Source: a virus. From it: DNA of 22,749 nucleotides. The notes under the pieces are model-generated. The model saw only the letters and a program-made list of their open reading frames with translations, was not told where the DNA came from and did not search any database. The DNA lies in IMG/VR virus record IMGVR_UViG_3300045141_000122, positions 1-22,749 of that record; one strand, given 5' to 3'. Each line of letters begins with the position of its first letter. The first letter of the stretch is position 1. Below are positions 1 through 5,088 of this stretch, in pieces. The translations under genes were made by a program, and so were the position numbers.

Positions 1-2
1 CC

Positions 3-116
3 GAACCAACCTGGCAGTGGCACGCCAGCGCCGCCGCAACCATCCGCGCCCACAACCTCGACGCCCACCCGGCCCTAGCCGACCCCCACACAACCCCGGC
101 CCGAGGAGGTGAGACC
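3..116 (+). other. In-frame open stretch upstream of the 28-aa peptide (possible incoming CDS end)
   Basis: The reading frame of the peptide at 117-203 is open without a stop to the left edge. About four fifths of its codons end in G or C, and of the three forward frames only this one has a protein-like composition (it includes AATIRAHNLDAHPALADPH). It could therefore be the C-terminal part of a gene that begins outside the window and ends at 203. The perfect Shine-Dalgarno inside it argues for at least an internal start at 117. I cannot tell whether one product, the other, or both are made. Confidence 0.4.
104..112 (+). promoter_or_regulatory. Perfect Shine-Dalgarno AGGAGGTGA
   Basis: AGGAGGTGA is complementary to the full anti-SD of 16S rRNA and lies 4 nt before the ATG at 117 (7 nt counted from the GGAGG core). 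A match this long is rare by chance, and it decides the start of the small membrane peptide. Confidence 0.75.
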
Positions 117-203
117 ATGCCGCACCTGCGACGCCTCGCGGTCTGGATCGCCCTCCTGGCCATCGTCCTTGCGGAGATAGTGAGGGACGCCCGGAACTAC
201 TAG
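117..203 (+). CDS. 28-residue single-span membrane peptide
   Basis: I do not recognise this as a family. The product is 28 residues: a basic N-terminus (MPHLRRL), one hydrophobic stretch of about 15 residues (LAVWIALLAIVLAEIV), and a short polar tail ending in RDARNY. That is a minimal N-in membrane-anchor layout. ATG 117 was chosen for its perfect Shine-Dalgarno. A strong hairpin 18 nt after the stop suggests it is the last gene of its transcript. Small single-span peptides in phages are often lysis or membrane-modulating proteins, but nothing here proves that. The same frame is open upstream to the window edge, so this may instead be the C-terminal membrane segment of a longer protein, or an internal-start product like the dual-start holins. 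Confidence 0.6.
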   Translation: MPHLRRLAVWIALLAIVLAEIVRDARNY

Positions 204-220
204 CCCCCGCGCGAAGCCGA

Positions 221-257
221 GCCCCCCGTGCCGACCACCGGCCGGGGGGCTTTCGCT
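221..257 (+). terminator. Strong hairpin, likely factor-independent terminator
   Basis: An 8-bp arm (221-228 with 243-250, GCCCCCCG/CGGGGGGC) continues, past one bulged T at 229, into a 4-bp stem (230-233 with 239-242) closed by the loop ACCAC. TTTCGCTT follows, a weak T-tract. It sits 18 nt after the stop at 203, where the plus-strand unit ends and the gene-poor region begins. The stem is strong in both directions. Confidence 0.7.
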
Positions 258-592
258 TGGTCCGCCCCGGAGCTGCGAGCCCCTGCCCGGGGGGTGGCCT
301 GGCCGGACACCCACCCCTGCGAGCCCGGCAGCCGGGGCGCGGCCCGTTGCAGGGTGCCCACCCCAAACAGACAACCAGACCCCCAAGGCTACCGGGGCCG
401 GGCCGGCTGGCCCCGGAGACTCGAAGACGACCAAAGGGTCCCATCGCTTCGCTATTTTCCTGACCACCAGCTTCCGCTGCGGGCCGACTTTCGGGTTGTG
501 GCTGGGCGCACAATGGGTTAGGTGCTCGGTGGTGGTGGTAGGGGTTTCGAGCGGGGCGAGCTAGAAGGGCGAACGCTTCGCTTGGCCCCACC
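258..592. other. Gene-poor, hairpin-rich region
   Basis: I find no credible gene here. Frames that stay open on either strand have low-complexity Pro/Gly/Arg-rich translations and no ribosome-binding site. The region does hold structure. CTGCGAGCCC is repeated directly at 273-282 and 317-326. A CCCGG/CCGGG hairpin lies at 324-336. A perfect 8-bp stem CCGGGGCC/GGCCCCGG with a 9-nt loop lies at 392-416, and a nested three-helix fold at 537-597. The stretch separates a plus-strand unit on its left from minus-strand coding on its right. It could hold a terminator region, a non-coding RNA or a packaging/replication site; none of these can be shown from sequence alone. Confidence 0.5.
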
Positions 593-597
593 CTACC
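537..597. other. Nested three-helix hairpin
   Basis: The outer stem is GGTAGGG (537-543) with CCCTACC (591-597). The middle stem is GGGGC (553-557) with GCCCC (585-589). The inner stem is GCGAA (569-573) with TTCGC (577-581), loop CGC. All three are perfect and properly nested. The position fits the 3' end of the minus-strand island, whose open frame stops at 593-595, but no T-tract follows on that strand. Confidence 0.4.
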
Positions 598-763
598 CTC
601 CCCATAGCGGTGGCCTTGTTCCTACGGCCTGTTCCCTCGACTTGCCCCGGATGTACTCACGGATTCTCGCCACATGGTCGCGGAGGCACTCGCGCGGTTG
701 TGGCTCACAAGCCTTGCCTGTTTCGCAGAACTGGGGATTGACCCGTCCTTCTGCTTCAGAGGG
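593..763 (-). other. In-frame continuation of the zinc-finger-like gene beyond two stops
   Basis: After the stop of the 72-residue minus-strand gene (TGA at 770-772) there is one GTG codon, then TAG (764-766). The same frame is then open for 56 codons to a TAG at 593-595. The translation looks protein-like: it has cysteines in FCETGKACEPQPREC and a charged amphipathic segment LRDHVARIREYIRGK. No usable ATG, GTG or TTG precedes the Cys-rich part. It may be a second domain lost through nonsense changes, a read-through extension, or a frame open by chance. Confidence 0.3.
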
Positions 764-769
764 CTACAC

Positions 770-988
770 TCAGGTGCTAGCTATGTCCTTGTGGTAGGTG
801 TGTGCTACTTGCCAACGCTCCCCCGCCTTACGCATCAGGGCAGAACCCGCAGCGACAGGGTTTCCGCATACGTGGCAGGGGGTGGAGAACTTGTTGTTGC
901 GGCGGTGCCAGGCGAACAATGGCCCGGATTCCAGGCCATAGTCAGCCTTGCGGGTGCGACGAGCGCGCTCGTAGTCGAGGCGCGTCAT
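770..988 (-). CDS. Small CxxC/HxxH putative zinc-finger protein
   Basis: The product has 72 residues. A basic N-terminus (MTRLDYERARRTRKADYGL) precedes CHVCGNP near residues 38-44 and HTYHKD near 63-68. A CxxC paired with HxxH about 25 residues later is a plausible single zinc site, as in small phage zinc-finger proteins and degenerate HNH-type folds, but no HNH catalytic motif is complete. The start overlaps (ATGA) the end of a 9-codon minus-strand frame, and there is no strong Shine-Dalgarno. It is transcribed opposite to all other clear genes, 15 nt downstream of a 32-residue minus-strand ORF. A small DNA-binding or regulatory protein is a reasonable guess. Its frame resumes beyond tandem stops at 593-763. 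Confidence 0.6.
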   Translation of the reverse strand: MTRLDYERARRTRKADYGLESGPLFAWHRRNNKFSTPCHVCGNPVAAGSALMRKAGERWQVAHTYHKDIAST

Positions 989-1003
989 TGCCCGGTGAGA
1001 CTT

Positions 1004-1102
1004 TCAATCATCATCAGCAGGCGCAGCTTGCACGAGCGCGGTGCGTGTGTCAAGCTCTCCTCGCCGGATGCGTGGAGTAGCGAGGCAAGAGACTTTCTCC
1101 AT
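1004..1102 (-). CDS. 32-residue hypothetical peptide, first gene of the minus-strand island
   Basis: A short minus-strand frame with ATG at 1102 encodes 32 residues, beginning MEKVSCLATPRIRRGELD and ending in an acidic ADDD tail. It is not a recognised family. It lies 15 nt upstream of the 72-residue zinc-finger-like gene, in the same direction, so the two would form a small operon divergent from the plus-strand gene at 1152, only 49 nt away. There is no clear Shine-Dalgarno. The start codon overlaps a preceding mini-frame stop as TGATG. Coding is supported only by position and composition; it could also be leader RNA. Confidence 0.35.
   Translation of the reverse strand: MEKVSCLATPRIRRGELDTRTALVQAAPADDD
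1025..1053 (-). promoter_or_regulatory. Weak candidate minus-strand promoter
   Basis: Read on the minus strand, a consensus -35 TTGACA (plus-strand 1048-1053) is followed after exactly 17 nt by CAAGCT (1025-1030). CAAGCT keeps only the A2 and T6 positions of a -10. It would drive the 72-residue gene starting at 988, but it lies inside the 32-residue ORF. The same bases form an AGCTTG/CAAGCT inverted repeat, so an operator is an alternative. Confidence 0.28.
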
Positions 1103-1118
1103 CAGCAGCGCATCCGGC
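1063..1118. repeat. Perfect 10-bp inverted repeat
   Basis: GCCGGATGCG (1063-1072) and CGCATCCGGC (1109-1118) are exact inverted copies 36 nt apart. They enclose the start of the 32-residue minus-strand ORF and lie next to the divergent promoter region. They could form a stem in RNA or serve as a split operator. Confidence 0.5.
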
Positions 1119-1151
1119 CTAACCAAGCCATTTCCCCACCCAGGGAGCAGC

Positions 1152-1373
1152 GTGATCAACAATCCGCACATGCCGCAGGCCTACGAGCCGACGCCCGAGG
1201 AGAAGGCGCACTACGAAGCCGAACGCGAGCGCATGCAGGAGCGCGACGAGGCCCTCTCGCAAGCCCGGATCGCCATTCTGCGCGCCATGACCCCGCTGCT
1301 GGACGACCAGAGTTTCAATCTGGGAGCCGTCGTGCAGCTATCCCAGGCCTTCAAGAACCTGTCCTCCTTCTAG
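1152..1373 (+). CDS. Hypothetical 73-residue charged helical protein
   Basis: Not recognised. GTG at 1152 is preceded by GGGAG with 4 nt spacing, which decides the start. The N-terminal half (residues about 13-45, EEKAHYEAERERMQERDEAL onward) is rich in Glu, Arg and Ala and should form a long helix or coiled coil. The C-terminal half (ILRAMTPLLDDQSF, VVQLSQAFKNL) looks like two shorter amphipathic helices. It is the first gene of a three-gene plus-strand set (1152-1902), and the next gene starts immediately after its stop. A small DNA-binding or scaffold-type role is possible, with no direct evidence. Confidence 0.7.
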   Translation: MINNPHMPQAYEPTPEEKAHYEAERERMQERDEALSQARIAILRAMTPLLDDQSFNLGAVVQLSQAFKNLSSF

Positions 1374-1604
1374 GTGGACACGCTCCAGGAGACCTACGCC
1401 ATCGGCGTGCAGGACGGCATGCGCGCCTTCGGAGACATGATCCTGGACGCCTACTACTACGCCGCCGACGAGGACGGCAAGCGCACCCAGCGCCTACCCA
1501 TGCCGCCCGTCCTGCGACAAGTCTTCAAGAGCATGGAGACCAGCGCGCCCGAGATACTGCAAGAGCTACGAGAGGGCAAGATGACAAGGCTCTACGATGA
1601 CTGA
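1374..1604 (+). CDS. Hypothetical 76-residue protein
   Basis: Not recognised. It starts with GTG directly abutting the previous TAG and ends overlapping the next gene by 8 nt (ATGACTGA), so it is probably translated by coupling. The product is mostly helical by composition, with an aromatic segment (AFGDMILDAYYYAADED) and a basic/acidic C-terminus ending LYDD. There are no cysteines, signal peptide or membrane span. Its place in a three-gene set of small unknowns upstream of the packaging genes is typical of accessory early or middle phage genes. Confidence 0.7.
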   Translation: MDTLQETYAIGVQDGMRAFGDMILDAYYYAADEDGKRTQRLPMPPVLRQVFKSMETSAPEILQELREGKMTRLYDD

Positions 1605-1902
1605 AGACGGCCTGCTGACACGCATCCGCAACGTCTGCGACTACTACCGCGGAGCAGAATGGGAACTGCTATTCACCTCCTCGGAGGGCGGATTCTGGTC
1701 GCTCAAACTGACCAGCCCGCAAGCCGAAGACGAGCAAGTCGAAGCGGTCGGCCCGATGATGCGCATGATCTACGGCACCACCTCCTCCTACCCCATCTTC
1801 GCCATCCGCTGCCAGGAGCTGGACGTGGTGGCCGAAGCACTCGAACACTGGCACGCAGGCGTACTCGCCAAGAGCGGCCGCGAGGACGTTCCAGGCGTCT
1901 AG
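1597..1902 (+). CDS. Hypothetical 101-residue protein
   Basis: Not recognised. ATG 1597 lies inside the end of the preceding gene. The protein is soluble and mixed alpha/beta by composition: an N-terminal helix (LLTRIRNVCDYYRG), a probable beta hairpin (EWELLFTSSEGGFWSLKL), and a helical C-terminal half (VVAEALEHWHAGVLAK). Two cysteines, near residues 14 and 71, are far apart and make no metal-site pattern. A perfect 12-bp hairpin begins 13 nt after its stop, so it is the last gene of its unit. Confidence 0.7.
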   Translation: MTEDGLLTRIRNVCDYYRGAEWELLFTSSEGGFWSLKLTSPQAEDEQVEAVGPMMRMIYGTTSSYPIFAIRCQELDVVAEALEHWHAGVLAKSGREDVPGV

Positions 1903-1915
1903 TAAGCTGAGAATC

Positions 1916-1955
1916 CGGGGGGCGGACGTGCTCCTGGGTGGATGTCCGCCCCCCG
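1916..1955 (+). terminator. 12-bp GC hairpin closing the 1152-1902 unit
   Basis: CGGGGGGCGGAC (1916-1927) pairs perfectly with GTCCGCCCCCCG (1944-1955) around a 16-nt loop. There is no T-tract; the 3' arm runs straight into an extended -10 box. It could terminate the upstream unit or insulate the promoter that follows. Confidence 0.6.
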
Positions 1956-1964
1956 TGCTAGGCT
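1956..1964 (+). promoter_or_regulatory. Extended -10 box for an apparently leaderless gene
   Basis: TGCTAGGCT combines the TGn extension (1956-1958) with TAGGCT (1959-1964), a common -10 in high-GC actinobacteria. Seven nucleotides separate it from GTG 1972, so transcription would start at or next to the start codon. No clear -35 is visible because the hairpin occupies that region. Confidence 0.5.
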
Positions 1965-1971
1965 CGCGAGC

Positions 1972-2154
1972 GTGACAAAGTGGCCCTGGGCGGCTCCCGG
2001 AGAGCTAGAGGAGGAGATGTGGCTGGGCACGCACGAGCGCCCCGGCCCCGGCCTCGCGGCCTTCCTCAACACCTCGCTCGTCAGCACCAAGGTACTGACC
2101 CAGGAATCCTGGAATGCGGCCTGGGAGAAGCTGATGGAGAAGCCCGGTGCATGA
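1972..2154 (+). CDS. Hypothetical 60-residue protein, probably leaderless
   Basis: Not recognised. The start was set at GTG 1972 because a TAGGCT -10 ends 7 nt upstream, as in leaderless transcripts. An in-frame ATG at 2017 has a GAGGAGG too close to it for normal use and would give 45 residues. The product is Trp-rich for its size: KWPWAAPGELEEEMWLG near the N-terminus and SWNAAWEKLMEKPGA at the C-terminus. It overlaps the following gene by 8 nt. As the first gene after the hairpin/promoter, it heads the transcript that carries the methyltransferase and terminase. Confidence 0.6.
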   Translation: MTKWPWAAPGELEEEMWLGTHERPGPGLAAFLNTSLVSTKVLTQESWNAAWEKLMEKPGA

Positions 2155-2395
2155 CCCGCTCAACGTGCCGCGCTCGCGCCAAGAACTGATCGAAGCGCAC
2201 CTCTCCGACGACGACGTAGTAGTCCTAATCACCCACCTCAAAGGCCGCGTCGAGAAGTACGGCGACGTGCAAGCCGCCAAGCTGCTCTTGGAGTTCAAAT
2301 ACGGCAAGAATCCCGAGCCGATCTCGACCGAGAAGTCGCTAGAACAGCTCCTCATGCAGTCCCCCCTCTCGACCACCGGAGCCGACTCAGAATGA
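2147..2395 (+). CDS. Small helical protein, candidate terminase small subunit
   Basis: 82 residues from GTG 2147, inside the end of the preceding gene. The segment DVQAAKLLLEFKYGKNPEP (about residues 41-59) resembles the 'AAKxLLExxYGKP' stretch seen near the end of many small terminase-like phage proteins. The segment before it (DDDVVVLITHLKGRVEKYG) is helical. A place upstream of the large subunit fits, but two tiny genes and the methyltransferase lie between, and the protein is shorter than typical small terminases and lacks an obvious N-terminal helix-turn-helix. The alternative is an unrelated small helical protein. Confidence 0.55.
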   Translation: MHDPLNVPRSRQELIEAHLSDDDVVVLITHLKGRVEKYGDVQAAKLLLEFKYGKNPEPISTEKSLEQLLMQSPLSTTGADSE

Positions 2396-2541
2396 AATGG
2401 GCCATCGTCACGACAGACGGGCACGGCAACCACCAGATCACCGGATTCGCCACCAAGAAGGAAGCCGAGACGTTCCTGGCCGACATGGAGCACCCCGACT
2501 TCAGCCGCACCCTCTACCGCCTCGTCCCGGCCGACGAATGA
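2392..2541 (+). CDS. Hypothetical 49-residue protein
   Basis: ATG 2392 overlaps the previous stop (ATGA), and the stop overlaps the next start (ATGA), so it is embedded in a coupled chain. The product begins MKWAIVTTDGHGNHQITGF, continues TKKEAETFLADMEHPDFSRT and ends LVPADE. This reads as beta hairpin, helix, strand: a small compact alpha/beta fold of the kind common in tiny phage host-modulating proteins. Strong third-position GC and both junctions support coding. No family is recognised. Confidence 0.65.
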   Translation: MKWAIVTTDGHGNHQITGFATKKEAETFLADMEHPDFSRTLYRLVPADE

Positions 2542-2633
2542 CCACGATCTGGGTACGCAGCGCGCCTTCCTGGACGCCCGTGGGGAACGGCCAGTTCGTT
2601 ATCCGCAGCGGCCCCTGGGTCCGCGTCACATGA
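2538..2633 (+). CDS. Hypothetical 31-residue peptide
   Basis: ATG 2538 and TGA 2631-2633 are both ATGA overlaps with neighbours. The peptide (MTTIWVRSAPSWTPVGNGQF then VIRSGPWVRVT) has three Trp residues and alternates hydrophobic and polar residues, so it should form a small beta hairpin or sheet. The double coupling is the main argument for coding. Its removal would leave a 90-nt gap in an otherwise gapless run. Function unknown. Confidence 0.55.
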   Translation: MTTIWVRSAPSWTPVGNGQFVIRSGPWVRVT

Positions 2634-3385
2634 GGATTCTTGACCTGTTCTGCGGCGCGGGCGGCGCATCCAAAGGCTACGCGGAGGCCGGATTCGAAGT
2701 CATCGGCGTCGATCACAAAGCGCAGCAGAACTACCCCTACGAGTTCATCAAGATGGACGCCTTCCGCGCCATGAAATGGCTCAACCTGGGCCTATTCGAC
2801 GCGATCCACGCCTCGCCTCCCTGCCAGTACCACTCCACCATGCGCTACCGCAACGAGGACCGGCCCGCCGGAGGGCACGAAATCCGCCTAATCAGAGCCG
2901 AAATCGCCCGCTCCGGCCTGCCCTACGTGATCGAGAACGTCACGGGAGCCAAAGACGAGCTGGAGCTGCCCACCATGCTATGCGGCTCGATGTTCGGCCT
3001 GGACGTGCGCCGCCACCGCCTGTTCGAGACGAACTTCACGCTCGTGCAGCCCGAATGCCAGCACGAATGGCAAGTCCCGCGCTTCCCCAACCCCGACCCG
3101 CGCGGCAAGAAACGCCTCGTCGGCGTCGTAAACGTCTACGGGGCCTGCACCTACCCCGGCGAGCGCGAAGACCGCGAGCGCGCCATGGGCATCGACTGGA
3201 TGAGCAACGTCGAGCTGACCCAAGCCATCCCGCCCGCCTACACGCGCTTCGTCGGAGAAGCCCTGGCACGCCACCTCTGGGGCCTGGAGCCCGCGCCGCG
3301 ACTCAACCTCGGCCCCGAGATCGCCGCCCTGGAGCCGCGCTCGATCTTCGAGAATCTGCCCGACATCCGCCTCGGTGCGCGCTGA
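2630..3385 (+). CDS. C5 cytosine DNA methyltransferase
   Basis: Transfers a methyl group from S-adenosylmethionine to C5 of cytosine in a specific DNA site. Motif I is DLFCGAGG (residues 5-12). Motif IV is SPPCQ, with catalytic Cys65. Motif VI is ENV (102-104). Motif VIII is RRHRLFE (127-133). Motif X is PPAYTRFVGEAL (201-212). At 251 residues it is short for the family (usually over 300), because the target-recognition region between VIII and X is small (roughly 134-198), as in compact phage 'orphan' enzymes. No endonuclease gene is nearby, so protection of phage DNA from host restriction, or marking DNA for packaging or regulation, is more likely than a restriction-modification pair. It is coupled by ATGA to the preceding peptide and by TGATG to the terminase. 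Confidence 0.93.
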   Translation: MRILDLFCGAGGASKGYAEAGFEVIGVDHKAQQNYPYEFIKMDAFRAMKWLNLGLFDAIHASPPCQYHSTMRYRNEDRPAGGHEIRLIRAEIARSGLPYVIENVTGAKDELELPTMLCGSMFGLDVRRHRLFETNFTLVQPECQHEWQVPRFPNPDPRGKKRLVGVVNVYGACTYPGEREDRERAMGIDWMSNVELTQAIPPAYTRFVGEALARHLWGLEPAPRLNLGPEIAALEPRSIFENLPDIRLGAR

Positions 3386-5073
3386 TGGAGCTGGTCGGCG
3401 GCGGCCCCGAAGTCAACCCGATCCACGACTTCGGCTGGTACAAGCGCCACCTGAGGATTCAAGAGCGCCTGACGCACGAGCTGGTCACGCTCCAGCCGAC
3501 CCCCATCCAGTCCAAGGTGCGCCGAGCGATCCTGGACGCCGAGGCGAGAAACGAACCCTCCCGCATCATCGTCCTGAAAGCCCGGCGCGAGGGCGTCTCG
3601 ACCATCGTGCAGGCCACCTTCGCCCACCGCGCCTTCACCCGGCGCAACGTCAAGGCCTACACAATCGCCCACGAATCCGACGCCGCCTCGGTGCTGTTCG
3701 GGATGACGGAGACGATGTATGACAACCTACCGCGCGCACTACAGCCTGGCAAGGCTGGAGGGAATCTCGGTAAACGCCTCCGTCTGGACAATGGTGCCGA
3801 CCTCAGAACGGAGACCGCTAAGGACATCCATGCTGGGCGGGCTTCGGCAGCAACCCTGCTTCACTGTTCGGAAGTGGGAATGTGGGAGCACGGGGAGAAA
3901 GTCCTACGCTCTATGCTCAGCATCGTACCCAAGACCCCCGGTACGGTTGTCATCATGGAGTCAACCGCTCAGGGTCTCAACAACACCTTCCACTCCCGCT
4001 GGATCAGCGCAGAGCGTGGACTTAGCGGTTATACACCACTGTTCTTCTCGTGGCTGGAAGACCCTATCTACCATATACCCGGCTGGGACTGGGAACGGCT
4101 CGGCCCACTCGATGACGAAGAAGACGCCCTGAAGGAGATGCTCAACGCTAGCCCCGGACAGTTGGCCTGGCGCAGAGACATCATCCGCACCGACTACGAC
4201 ACCGACCTGGCAGGCTTCCATCAGGAGTATCCCTCCACCCCAACTGAGGCTTTCATCTCCTCCGGCCGCCAGTATTTCGGCGCAAACTACATCAACAGAT
4301 TTAGACCATCACTAGACTACAAAAGGTGTCGTCTCACGGGGGAGTGGAAGAAGGGCAAGGAAGTCAGGGCAGAGGTAGACGAGCGCGGCCCGCTCTGGGT
4401 CTATAAGGTGCCCGAGAAGGAGCACCGCTACGTCATGTTCATCGACCCGGCCGGTGTGGTAGCCGAGACCAGAGCCAGGCACTTCCGCGATCCCATGGAC
4501 GTGGCCGACATGTCGTGCATGTGGGTCATCGACTGCACCACCATGGAGACCGTGGCGGTCTGGCACTCCCGCATCGACATCGGGATGCTGGGCAAGGAGG
4601 CCGCAAAGCTGGGCCGCATCTACAACAACGCCATCATCTGCCCCGAGGTGACAGGCGGCTTCGGCTGGGTGGTCGTGCAAGAGCTACGCAACATCGGCTA
4701 CTCGGCCATCCACCGCGACCGCAACCACCAGACCTACTCGGGCGAGCGCAGCGCGCGCTACGGCTGGACGACCGGCGTGTCCACCCGGCCGCTCATGCTG
4801 GAGACGCTGCGCGACGTGCTCAGAGAGACGCCCGAGCTGCTCAACCACGCCCCGCTGCGCGACGAGATGATGACCTTCATCATCGGCGCGAAGCCCGAGG
4901 CGGCCCCCGGATGCCACGACGACCTTGTGATGGCAGCCGCCGGAGCCTATATTGTGGCGCAGGAGTACGCGCAACGGAAGCCGATCAGGCTGCTCGAAGT
5001 CTCGGAAACGCTCAGGAAGCAGCGCAAGCGACCGCGCCGCTTCGAGGATACGCTGATGAGGGCACGGCGTTGA
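3385..5073 (+). CDS. terL: Terminase large subunit (packaging ATPase and nuclease)
   Basis: Motor that pumps DNA into the prohead and cuts concatemers. The 562 residues show the expected order. The Walker A variant is LKARREGVST (64-73), the type lacking a canonical GKT. A Walker B-like stretch LLHCSEVG (158-165) ends in the catalytic acid E163. The coupling motif is IMESTAQG (190-197). The RNase H-like nuclease has FIDPAG (D354), ICPEV (E421) and HDD (511-513), the last the typical closing metal-binding motif. The tail is basic (KQRKRPRRF). Start ATG 3385 overlaps the methyltransferase stop (TGATG); there is no Shine-Dalgarno. The stretch 3716-4360 (residues about 111-325) uses noticeably more A/T-ending codons than the rest. 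Confidence 0.95.
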   Translation: MELVGGGPEVNPIHDFGWYKRHLRIQERLTHELVTLQPTPIQSKVRRAILDAEARNEPSRIIVLKARREGVSTIVQATFAHRAFTRRNVKAYTIAHESDAASVLFGMTETMYDNLPRALQPGKAGGNLGKRLRLDNGADLRTETAKDIHAGRASAATLLHCSEVGMWEHGEKVLRSMLSIVPKTPGTVVIMESTAQGLNNTFHSRWISAERGLSGYTPLFFSWLEDPIYHIPGWDWERLGPLDDEEDALKEMLNASPGQLAWRRDIIRTDYDTDLAGFHQEYPSTPTEAFISSGRQYFGANYINRFRPSLDYKRCRLTGEWKKGKEVRAEVDERGPLWVYKVPEKEHRYVMFIDPAGVVAETRARHFRDPMDVADMSCMWVIDCTTMETVAVWHSRIDIGMLGKEAAKLGRIYNNAIICPEVTGGFGWVVVQELRNIGYSAIHRDRNHQTYSGERSARYGWTTGVSTRPLMLETLRDVLRETPELLNHAPLRDEMMTFIIGAKPEAAPGCHDDLVMAAAGAYIVAQEYAQRKPIRLLEVSETLRKQRKRPRRFEDTLMRARR

Positions 5074-5088
5074 CCCAGGAGAACCAGC

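Larger units (their letters stand above)
997..1112. repeat. Imperfect direct repeat pair around the minus-strand ORFs
   Basis: GAGACTTTC followed by CATCAGCAG and then CGCA occurs at 997-1025 and 1089-1112. The first copy has a few extra bases between the blocks. The copies start 92 nt apart. On the minus strand each lies at a gene start: the second contains the start codon of the 32-residue ORF, and the first lies just before the start of the 72-residue gene. This may be a duplicated translation-start or regulatory segment. Confidence 0.5.

Noticed and set aside
75-467. 130-codon minus-strand frame over the gene-poor region
   Set aside because: Pro/Gly/Val-rich translation, passes through a terminator hairpin and the well-supported 28-residue peptide, and has no Shine-Dalgarno.
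228-521. 97-codon plus-strand frame after the first terminator
   Set aside because: Its start lies within the hairpin, there is no ribosome-binding site, and the composition is that of random GC-rich sequence.
690-765. Possible tRNA on the minus strand (GGGTCAATCCCC recalls a T-arm)
   Set aside because: The loop lacks the TTC core, and no anticodon arm or acceptor stem can be paired around it.
674-1600. 308-codon plus-strand frame
   Set aside because: Runs opposite the CxxC/HxxH gene and then out of frame through two better genes; the Arg/His/Pro-rich end is a shadow.
1942-1971. Upstream ATG 1942 as start of the gene at 1972
   Set aside because: It lies within the hairpin stem/loop with no ribosome-binding site, whereas GTG 1972 is placed exactly for a leaderless transcript.
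2630-3385. Restriction-modification system
   Set aside because: The methyltransferase is clear, but no neighbouring gene looks like an endonuclease or specificity subunit; neighbours are tiny phage genes and the terminase.
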